From: Lachnospiraceae bacterium
GTDB taxonomy: Bacteria > Bacillota > Clostridia > Lachnospirales > Lachnospiraceae
Length of the DNA: 7,448 nt
Reading direction: 5' to 3'
NCBI GenBank assembly: GCA_017613225.1
Contig: JAGAEH010000011.1
Location: forward strand, 1-7,448
Below, piece after piece: positions 1 to 5,548 of this stretch. Numbering within the stretch: the first letter of the stretch is position 1; every line of letters starts with the position of its first letter. Both the position numbers and the translations under genes were made by a program. The notes under the pieces are model-generated. The model did not search any database, was not told where the DNA came from, and saw nothing but the letters and a program-made list of their open reading frames with translations.

Positions 1-14
1 CAGCTCTTTTGCAT

Positions 15-35
15 GTGAAACGGGGACGGTTTCAC
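15..35. repeat. Short hairpin repeat with GGGGACG core, copy 1
   Basis: A perfect 7-bp inverted repeat, GTGAAAC (15-21) and GTTTCAC (29-35), encloses the loop GGGGACG. It lies 4 nt beyond the stop codon of the leftward acyltransferase gene. Its stretch ATGTGAAACGGGGACGGTT matches, with one mismatch, the reverse complement of the copy at 965-1005. The two are therefore copies of one element in opposite orientation. No T-run follows on the minus strand, so it is a poor intrinsic terminator. I infer a REP-like dispersed repeat; copy number in the genome cannot be seen from this window. Confidence 0.7.
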
Positions 36-39
36 CTTC

Positions 40-900
40 TTACACTTCCTGGGCCAGCGGCGCTTCCAGCAGCTCGGGGTGCTCCAGCAGCCGCTTGAAC
101 AGGCGCACGGTCCTGGAATAGTAGAAGCCGTCGGCGATGCGCTCGTCGATGGTGAAGCCGATGTCGATGGACTCGCGGATGGTCATCTCTCCGCGCCTGT
201 CATAGAACGGGCGTTTTTTCTTTTCGCCCACGGACAGGAAGATGGAATTGGTCCCCCAGTTGGTCAGGTGGTGATAGCCGGAGCGCATGCGGATGGAGCC
301 CAGATTGGTCAGCACGATGGAAGAATAGTAGGGATCTTCGCTGATCAGGGACTGGGGCACCCAGCCGTGGCGGTCCAGGAACATGATGCACCGCACCAGG
401 AATTTGCCCAGAAACCGGGGCAGATGGTTGAAGAACTCCATGGCGTCCTCGGTGCTGCCGCTGCTGCCGGAACGGTAGCGCTCCATCTCGCTGCGGATCA
501 TTTCGTGGATGTCAGCCACCGTATGCTCCCCCTTGGAGTGGATGAAGGCCAGCCCCTCCGCGCCGTCGTCTTTAAAATCCTTCTTGACCACGAAGGAGGC
601 GGAGACTTCGTTCCGCTCATAGGTATTGCAGTTGGCGATGAAACGGTTCATCTTCGGACGCAGCGTCACCGTCTTCAGGATGGCGGTGACGATCAGGTCG
701 AAGACGGAGTAGCCGGGCTTCTCCGGCGCGGCGTTCTTCTCCTTCAGCCATGCTTCGGCATTGGTCAGATCGATCCGCTCCGAAATAAAAGCCTCGTTGT
801 CGCAGCGGTTGGGATAGATGATGGGCATGATGAAATGCATGCCGTCCAGGTCGCGTAAAAGTTTGCCGTCCTTGCGGTCGCCGAATCGTTTGTTCTTCAT
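40..900 (-). CDS. Lipoyl-less 2-oxoacid dehydrogenase E2-like acyltransferase (CAT fold)
   Basis: A 286-residue protein resembling the catalytic domain of dihydrolipoamide acyltransferases and chloramphenicol acetyltransferase, without lipoyl or E1/E3-binding domains. Seen: VLTNLGSI near 196-203, HHLTNWGTNSIF near 210-221, and TIDERIADG at 250-258. The last aligns with the E2 active-site motif DHRVIDG, with Glu253 where the catalytic His of HxxxDG should be. The conserved Asp-Gly (257-258) is kept. The ATG at 900 is preferred: AGGGG lies 8 nt upstream (909-913), the protein then starts MKNKRFGDRKDGKLL, and the longer open frame to 1059 crosses the repeat and the metK leader. It is transcribed divergently from metK. 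As I recall, similar stand-alone proteins occur in Clostridia with the same Glu. The fold is fairly sure; substrate and activity are unknown. Confidence 0.85.
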   Translation of the reverse strand: MKNKRFGDRKDGKLLRDLDGMHFIMPIIYPNRCDNEAFISERIDLTNAEAWLKEKNAAPEKPGYSVFDLIVTAILKTVTLRPKMNRFIANCNTYERNEVSASFVVKKDFKDDGAEGLAFIHSKGEHTVADIHEMIRSEMERYRSGSSGSTEDAMEFFNHLPRFLGKFLVRCIMFLDRHGWVPQSLISEDPYYSSIVLTNLGSIRMRSGYHHLTNWGTNSIFLSVGEKKKRPFYDRRGEMTIRESIDIGFTIDERIADGFYYSRTVRLFKRLLEHPELLEAPLAQEV

Positions 901-964
901 GTGAAAAGCCCCTGATATAATGATCTGAGACCAATATAGAACGAACGGGCGGGGTTGTCCATAC

Positions 965-1005
965 GGCAAATGTGAAAAAAGAACCGTCCCCATTTCACAT
1001 TTGCC
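965..1005. repeat. Short hairpin repeat with GGGGACGGTTC core, copy 2
   Basis: A perfect 13-bp inverted repeat, GGCAAATGTGAAA (965-977) with TTTCACATTTGCC (993-1005), encloses a 15-nt loop containing GAACCGTCCCC. This is the reverse orientation of copy 1 (15-35), and the arm here is longer. It lies between the divergent acyltransferase gene and metK, ending one base before the inferred metK -35. It has no coding content and no T-tract. It is probably a dispersed REP-like element; similar GGGGACGGTTC-type repeats are, from memory, common between genes in several bacterial groups. Confidence 0.75.
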
Positions 1006-1006
1006 C

Positions 1007-1034
1007 TTGCATTTCCCCGCAGACTGTGTATGAT
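1007..1034 (+). promoter_or_regulatory. Probable sigma-A promoter of metK riboswitch transcript
   Basis: TTGCAT (1007-1012) and TATGAT (1029-1034) are separated by 16 bp, a good housekeeping promoter. Transcription would start near 1041, a dozen bases before the first strand of riboswitch helix P1. The hairpin repeat 965-1005 abuts the -35. Confidence 0.65.
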
Positions 1035-1052
1035 GGTACTGACAAAACAATA

Positions 1053-1151
1053 CTCTCATTCAGAGTGATGGAGACCGAAGGATCTGTGATATCACGGCAA
1101 CCCCTGAAACATGGAAGGTGCCAACCTGAGCGAGCAATCGAACAATGAGGG
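1053..1151 (+). promoter_or_regulatory. SAM-I (S-box) riboswitch aptamer
   Basis: P1 forms between 1053-1060 (CTCTCATT) and 1144-1151 (AATGAGGG), eight pairs with one G-U. Conserved S-box elements appear in order: AGAGTGATGGAG (1062-1073), GGCAACC (1096-1102), AAGGTGCCAACC (1115-1126), and a P4-like CGA-GCAA-TCG hairpin (1131-1140). The aptamer directly precedes a terminator and metK, the expected context. In the S-box class, SAM binding stabilises P1, which permits the terminator and switches expression off. A candidate antiterminator pairs 1151-1161 with 1174-1184 (one internal mismatch, some G-U). It would take both the last P1 base and the left terminator arm. Confidence 0.93.
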
Positions 1152-1178
1152 GCTTTGTGGAATAGGAAAGACGTTCAC

Positions 1179-1204
1179 AGGTCCGCTTGACGCGGGCCTT
1201 TTTA
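1179..1204 (+). terminator. Riboswitch-controlled intrinsic terminator
   Basis: GGTCCGC (1180-1186) and GCGGGCC (1192-1198) form a 7-bp stem with one U-G pair and loop TTGAC. A1179 can pair with T1199, and the tail is TTTTTATT. It ends 23 nt before the metK start, so it is the off-state terminator of the S-box leader rather than the end of an upstream gene. Confidence 0.88.
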
Positions 1205-1226
1205 TTGCCCCATTATAGGAGGAAAA

Positions 1227-2408
1227 ATGGCAAAGACTTTATTTACATCGGAATCTGTGACCGAGGGACATCCCGACAAGATGTGCGACCAGATCTCGGA
1301 CGCGATCCTGGACGAGCTTTTAAAGCAGGACCCCAAGAGCCGCGTGGCCTGCGAGACCTGCGCCAACACCGGCTTCGTGCTGGTGATGGGGGAAATCTCC
1401 ACCGAGGCCTACGTGGACATCCAGAAGATCGTCCGGGACACTGTGCTGGAGATCGGCTATGACAAGTCCGACTACGGTTTTGACGGCAACACCTGCGGCG
1501 TGCTGGTGGCCATCAACGAACAGTCCGCGGACATCGCCCTCGGCGTGGACAAGGCGCTGGAGTCCACGGACGGCGAGGCTCCCGCGGACGAGGAGAACAA
1601 CGGCGCCGGGGACCAGGGCATGATGTTCGGCTACGCCACCAACGAGACCCCGGAGTACATGCCTTACCCGATCTCTCTGGCTCATAAGCTGGCGAAGCAG
1701 CTGACGAAGGTCCGCAAGGACGGCACGCTGACCTACCTGCGGCCGGACGGCAAGACCCAGGTGGGCGTGGAGTACGAGGACGGAAAGCCCGTGCGCATCG
1801 ACAGCGTGGTGGTCTCCACCCAGCACGACCCGGACGTGAGCCAGGAGCAGATCCACGAGGACATCCGCAAATATGTGATCGATCCCATCGTTCCGGCGGA
1901 CATGGCCGTGAACACGAAATACTACATCAATCCCACCGGCCGCTTCGTGATCGGCGGTCCCGCCGGTGATTCCGGCCTGACGGGCCGCAAGATCATCGTG
2001 GACACCTACGGCGGCTACTCTCGCCACGGCGGCGGCGCCTTTTCCGGCAAGGATCCCACCAAGGTGGACCGTTCCGCGGCCTACGCCATCCGCTACGCGG
2101 CCAAGAACATCGTAGCGGCGGGCCTGGCGGACCGGTGCGAGATCCAGATCGCCTATGCCATCGGCGTGGCCAACCCCACCTCCATCAACGTGAACACCTT
2201 CGGCACCGGGAAGCTGCCGGACGAAAAGCTGGTGGAGATCGTGAAGGAGAACTTCGACCTGCGTCCCACCGGCATCATCAGGATGCTGGATCTGCGCCGG
2301 CCCATCTATAAACAGGTGGCGGCCTACGGCCACTTCGGCCGGGACGACCTGGACGTGCCGTGGGAGAAGACGGACAAGGCGGAGCAGCTGAAAAAGTATC
2401 TCGGATAA
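1227..2408 (+). CDS. metK: S-adenosylmethionine synthetase
   Basis: A 393-residue methionine adenosyltransferase, which makes S-adenosylmethionine from methionine and ATP in the cytoplasm; the length is normal for bacterial MetK. Family motifs seen: GHPDKMCDQISDAILD (14-29) in the N-terminal ATP-binding part, GAGDQGMMFGYATNET (126-141), GDSGLTGRK (247-255), and the Lys-bearing loop GGGAFSGKDPTKVDRSA (268-284). The start is fixed by AGGAGG at 1217-1222, 4 nt before the ATG. Expression is controlled by the S-box riboswitch and terminator directly upstream, giving feedback by its own product. galE follows after 44 nt. Nothing in the sequence looks truncated or frameshifted. Confidence 0.98.
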   Translation: MAKTLFTSESVTEGHPDKMCDQISDAILDELLKQDPKSRVACETCANTGFVLVMGEISTEAYVDIQKIVRDTVLEIGYDKSDYGFDGNTCGVLVAINEQSADIALGVDKALESTDGEAPADEENNGAGDQGMMFGYATNETPEYMPYPISLAHKLAKQLTKVRKDGTLTYLRPDGKTQVGVEYEDGKPVRIDSVVVSTQHDPDVSQEQIHEDIRKYVIDPIVPADMAVNTKYYINPTGRFVIGGPAGDSGLTGRKIIVDTYGGYSRHGGGAFSGKDPTKVDRSAAYAIRYAAKNIVAAGLADRCEIQIAYAIGVANPTSINVNTFGTGKLPDEKLVEIVKENFDLRPTGIIRMLDLRRPIYKQVAAYGHFGRDDLDVPWEKTDKAEQLKKYLG

Positions 2409-2452
2409 GCGGGAAGAGTTGTCCCCGCAGGAATAAAAGACGGAGAATCAGA

Positions 2453-3469
<1,017 letters not shown>

Positions 3470-3508
3470 ACCGGCCCCGATGCGGAAAGAATCGAAAGAC
3501 TGCGCATA

Positions 3509-3534
3509 ATATCCGACGGATGTAAAGATTTTTT
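3509..3534 (+). terminator. Weak terminator-like hairpin after galE
   Basis: A short stem around ATATCC and GGATGT (3509-3514 with 3518-3523, loop GAC) is followed five bases later by six T residues (3529-3534). The stem is short and the T-run is offset, so termination here would be partial at best. It is the only candidate between galE and the next gene. Confidence 0.25.
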
Positions 3535-3535
3535 C

Positions 3536-3564
3536 TTGCAGAATCGCCCGGATAGGAGTATCAT
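3536..3564 (+). promoter_or_regulatory. Possible promoter for small membrane protein and murC
   Basis: TTGCAG (3536-3541) and TATCAT (3559-3564) are 17 bp apart. The -10 matches consensus at five of six bases; the -35 keeps only TTG. It would give a leader of about 35 nt before the AAAGG ribosome binding site of the next gene. Confidence 0.45.
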
Positions 3565-3604
3565 TAATCAGATATCATTTATTTCACTTAGAAAGGTCAA
3601 CACA

Positions 3605-3955
3605 ATGAGTCAGAAAAAAGTAGATGCCTACAAGGCCGAAAAAGCAAAGCGCAAAGAGACGATCGAGAATCAGAAGAAAAAGGACAAGATCAGATCGATG
3701 TCCACAAAGATCGCTCTTCTCGCGGTGGCTGCCCTCATCGTGGTCGCCCTGGTCTTTACCGGCATCAATGCCTATAAGTCCCACAAGAACAGTCTGCCGA
3801 CCTACGACGTCTCCAACTACAGCATCAACGACTACGCCGGATTGCTGAGCGAGGACGAAGACGAGCACGACCACGACCACGAAGACGAGAGCGAAGAGGA
3901 GACTGAATCTGAATCCGCCGCGGAGACAGAAGCCGACACCACCGCGGCACCGTAA
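3605..3955 (+). CDS. Small single-pass membrane protein with acidic His-rich tail
   Basis: A 116-residue protein of unknown function. Residues 1-35 are strongly basic and probably helical (many Lys, with Glu). Residues about 36-55 form one hydrophobic membrane helix. A short linker with YDVSNYSINDYAGLL (67-81) follows. The tail from 83 to about 111 is almost entirely Asp, Glu, His, Ser, Thr and Ala, including EHDHDHED (87-94). The basic side before the helix predicts N-in, C-out topology, with the acidic tail outside the cell. The ATG at 3605 is preferred over an in-frame one at 3536: AAAGG lies at 3592-3596, and the earlier start would overlap the likely promoter. murC begins 7 nt after the stop, suggesting cotranscription. 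Similar small proteins beginning with a Lys-rich helix near murC occur, from memory, in Lachnospiraceae. The tail could bind divalent metal, but this is only a guess from composition. Confidence 0.8.
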   Translation: MSQKKVDAYKAEKAKRKETIENQKKKDKIRSMSTKIALLAVAALIVVALVFTGINAYKSHKNSLPTYDVSNYSINDYAGLLSEDEDEHDHDHEDESEEETESESAAETEADTTAAP

Positions 3956-3962
3956 GAGGCCT

Positions 3963-5345
3963 ATGTATCAGATCGATTTCAACAAGCCAGTCCGGACACA
4001 CTTCATTGGGATCGGCGGCATCAGCATGAGCGGTCTCGCCATGATCCTGGTGCAGCGCGGTTTTCCTGTGTCCGGCTCCGATTCGAAGCGTTCGGAGCTG
4101 ACGGACAAGCTGGAAGCCCAGGGCATTCCCGTGATCATCGGCCAGAAGGCCGAAAACATCACGGACGACATCGAATTGACAGTCTATACGGCGGCTGTCC
4201 ATGAGGGGAACCCCGAGTTTGACGAAGCAGTCAGGCGCGGGGGTCCTGTGCTGTCAAGGGCAGAACTTCTGGGCCAGGTCATGGCCAACTATCAGACCTC
4301 CATCGCGGTCTCCGGCACCCACGGCAAGACGACCACCACCTCCATGGTGACGGAGATCCTGCTGGCGGGCGGAATGGACCCCACCGTTACGCTGGGGGGC
4401 ATGCTGGACACCATCGGCGGCAATCTGCGGCTGGGCAATTCCGGGCTCTTCGTGGCGGAGGCCTGCGAATACACCAACAGTTTTCACCATTTCTATCCCG
4501 ACATCGCTGTGATCCTGAATATCCGGGAAGACCATCTGGACTTCTTCAAGAACCTGGAAAACATCCGGGCCTCTTTCCTGCGCTTCGCACAGAACGTGCC
4601 CGAGGGCGGCATGATCGTCATCGACAGCGGGATCGAGGACTTTGAAAAGCTGATGGCGCCGGTGGCCTGCCGGCTCTGCACGGTGGGCAAGCGCCCGGAG
4701 GACGACTACCGCGCCGCGGACCTTCGCTATGACGAAGACGGCCGTGCCTCCTTCACCGTACTGGAAAAGGCGACGGGGGAATCCTATCCCATGAGCTTGT
4801 CCGTGCCGGGCGTCCACAACGTGGGCAACGCCCTGGCGGCCATCGCCGTGGGACGCAGGCTGGGCCTGCCCATGGAAGCCATCGCCCGGGGCCTGAAGCA
4901 CTTTTCGGGCACGCACCGCCGCTTTGAAAAGAAGGGCGTGCTGGGCGGCATCAAGATCATCGACGACTATGCCCATCATCCGGACGAGATCAAAGCCACG
5001 CTGGAAACGGCCAGGGTCTGCTGGCCCGGCTGGGTGGTCTGCATCTTCCAGCCTCACACCTACACCCGGACGAAGCGGCTGTTTGACGGCTTTGCCAGGG
5101 AGCTGTCCCAGGCGGACGTGGTGGTCCTGGCGGATATCTACGCGGCCAGAGAGGCCGACACATTGGGTGTTTCATCGAAGCAGCTGGCCGACCGGCTGAG
5201 GGAATTGGGCACGGAGGCCTATTACTTCCCCTCTTTTGATGAAATTTTAAATTTTTTGTTAGAAAATTCTATGAACGGGGACATGTTGATAACTATGGGT
5301 GCGGGAGACATTGATATTGTTGCAGATAAGCTGCTTGGGAAATAG
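3963..5345 (+). CDS. murC: UDP-N-acetylmuramate--L-alanine ligase
   Basis: A 460-residue cytoplasmic Mur ligase that adds L-alanine to UDP-MurNAc using ATP, the first amino acid step of the peptidoglycan stem peptide. Seen: FIGIGGISMSGLA (14-26) in the UDP-sugar-binding Rossmann domain, the P-loop SGTHGKTTTT (117-126), EACEYTNSFHHFYPD (166-180), NIREDHLDFF (186-195), HNVGNALAA (285-293), DDYAHHPDE (334-342) and FQPHTYTRTK (362-371). This is the full MurC set in order, at normal length. The start is supported by the N-terminus MYQIDFNKPV and by AAGAGG (3954-3959), which overlaps the stop of the preceding gene and sits unusually close (3 nt) to the ATG, so translational coupling is likely. The last 40 codons change to AT-rich codon use and end one base before a cluster of DnaA-like boxes. 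Confidence 0.97.
   Translation: MYQIDFNKPVRTHFIGIGGISMSGLAMILVQRGFPVSGSDSKRSELTDKLEAQGIPVIIGQKAENITDDIELTVYTAAVHEGNPEFDEAVRRGGPVLSRAELLGQVMANYQTSIAVSGTHGKTTTTSMVTEILLAGGMDPTVTLGGMLDTIGGNLRLGNSGLFVAEACEYTNSFHHFYPDIAVILNIREDHLDFFKNLENIRASFLRFAQNVPEGGMIVIDSGIEDFEKLMAPVACRLCTVGKRPEDDYRAADLRYDEDGRASFTVLEKATGESYPMSLSVPGVHNVGNALAAIAVGRRLGLPMEAIARGLKHFSGTHRRFEKKGVLGGIKIIDDYAHHPDEIKATLETARVCWPGWVVCIFQPHTYTRTKRLFDGFARELSQADVVVLADIYAAREADTLGVSSKQLADRLRELGTEAYYFPSFDEILNFLLENSMNGDMLITMGAGDIDIVADKLLGK
5234..5275. other. AT-rich island inside the end of murC (possible unwinding element)
   Basis: Some 42 bases are mostly A and T, with runs such as AAATTTTAAATTTTTTG (5242-5258). The rest of murC is GC-rich and favours C- or G-ending codons. 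Codons here include TTA twice, ATT, AAT twice, TTG and TCT. The island lies about 70 bases before the first perfect DnaA box (5346), and a DnaA-like box on the minus strand (TTATCAACA, 5284-5292) lies between. An origin unwinding element would look like this, but a simple compositional fluctuation is possible. Confidence 0.4.
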
Positions 5346-5459
5346 TTATCCACAATATCCACAACATCCACAGGGTTATCGACAGTCTTCGGCTGTTGAT
5401 AACCCTGTTCGATTTTACGCGGAAAACGGCACTTATCCACCTTATCCACATTGTCCACA
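5346..5459 (+). promoter_or_regulatory. DnaA-box cluster (two 9-bp tandem triplets around an inverted pair)
   Basis: The DnaA box consensus is TTATNCACA. Triplet one is head to tail with no spacers: TTATCCACA (5346-5354, perfect), ATATCCACA (5355-5363) and ACATCCACA (5364-5372). The middle pair is inverted: TTATCGACA (5376-5384) and, on the minus strand, TTATCAACA (5394-5402). Triplet two is TTATCCACC (5433-5441), TTATCCACA (5442-5450, perfect) and TTGTCCACA (5451-5459). A further minus-strand TTATCAACA lies inside murC at 5284-5292. So eight box-like 9-mers fall within 114 bp, two of them perfect. The cluster ends 27 bp before the -35 of the DnaD-family gene. DnaA binding is inferred from consensus. 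Whether it serves transcription control, DnaA titration or origin activity cannot be told from sequence. Confidence 0.75.
5370..5408. repeat. Long inverted repeat built on two DnaA-like boxes
   Basis: CAGGGTTATCGACAG (5371-5385) and CTGTTGATAACCCTG (5393-5407) pair over 15 bp with one G-U. A5370-T5408 adds a sixteenth pair; the loop is TCTTCGG. TTCGATTTT follows, a weak T-tract, so in RNA it may help end the murC transcript. As DNA it presents two opposed DnaA-like boxes. Both roles are possible. Confidence 0.7.
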
Positions 5460-5464
5460 GCGGC

Positions 5465-5490
5465 GCCCCCGCGGGGGCCGGGGCTCTTTT
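5465..5490 (+). terminator. GC-rich palindrome with T-tract, possible murC terminator
   Basis: GCCCCCGCGGGGGC (5465-5478) is a perfect 14-bp palindrome that can fold as a 5-bp GC stem with a CGCG loop. TTTT (5487-5490) follows after CGGGGCTC. The distance from stem to T-run is longer than in a standard terminator. It also overlaps the -35 of the downstream promoter, so it may instead be a protein site or have no role. Confidence 0.3.
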
Positions 5491-5515
5491 CAAATCTATC
5501 CCGGTGTGTTATATT
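5487..5515 (+). promoter_or_regulatory. Probable promoter of the DnaD-family gene
   Basis: TTTTCA (5487-5492) and TATATT (5510-5515) are separated by 17 bp; four and five bases respectively match consensus. Transcription would start near 5522, about 27 nt before the start codon. The DnaA-box cluster lies immediately upstream, a position from which DnaA could activate or repress. Confidence 0.6.
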
Positions 5516-5517
5516 AA

Positions 5518-5543
5518 CCGTGCTCGCCTTTGAGCACGGAGGG
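5518..5543 (+). promoter_or_regulatory. 5' hairpin overlapping the Shine-Dalgarno, with TTG start
   Basis: CCGTGCTC (5518-5525) and GAGCACGG (5532-5539) form a perfect 8-bp stem with loop GCCTTT. The ribosome binding site GGAGGG (5538-5543) begins inside the right arm, 5 nt before the TTG at 5549. If transcription starts near 5522 the first few pairs are lost, so any effect on translation depends on the true start site. Confidence 0.5.
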
Positions 5544-5548
5544 ATATT

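Noticed and set aside
79..858. Plus-strand open frame opposite the acyltransferase gene
   Set aside because: The minus-strand protein has recognisable E2-fold motifs and a ribosome binding site, whereas this frame is repetitive in His, Val and Asp with no motifs.
15..1005. A complete insertion sequence bounded by the inverted repeats
   Set aside because: The enclosed gene is an acyltransferase-fold protein, not a transposase, and I saw no flanking target-site duplication; the left edge of the window is too close to judge.
901..1059. N-terminal extension of the acyltransferase to an upstream ATG
   Set aside because: The added 53 residues come from the hairpin repeat, the divergent promoter and the start of the riboswitch; the ATG at 900 has its own AGGGG.
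1086..1095. Palindrome GTGATATCAC as an operator
   Set aside because: It falls inside helix P2 of the riboswitch, where self-complementarity is expected.
1320..2333. Long open frame on the minus strand opposite metK (337 codons)
   Set aside because: It is antisense to a clear metK, with His/Val/Gly-rich composition typical of the reverse strand of GC-rich coding DNA, and shows no known motif.
2409..2428. GCGGG...CCCGC stem after metK as a terminator
   Set aside because: Only 5 bp with a 10-nt loop, and the bases that follow are A-rich rather than T-rich.
5346..5459. Tandem 9-mers as a CRISPR-like or simple satellite repeat
   Set aside because: The units are 9 bp without spacers, in two separate triplets with an inverted pair between, and match the DnaA consensus. 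There are no unique spacers.
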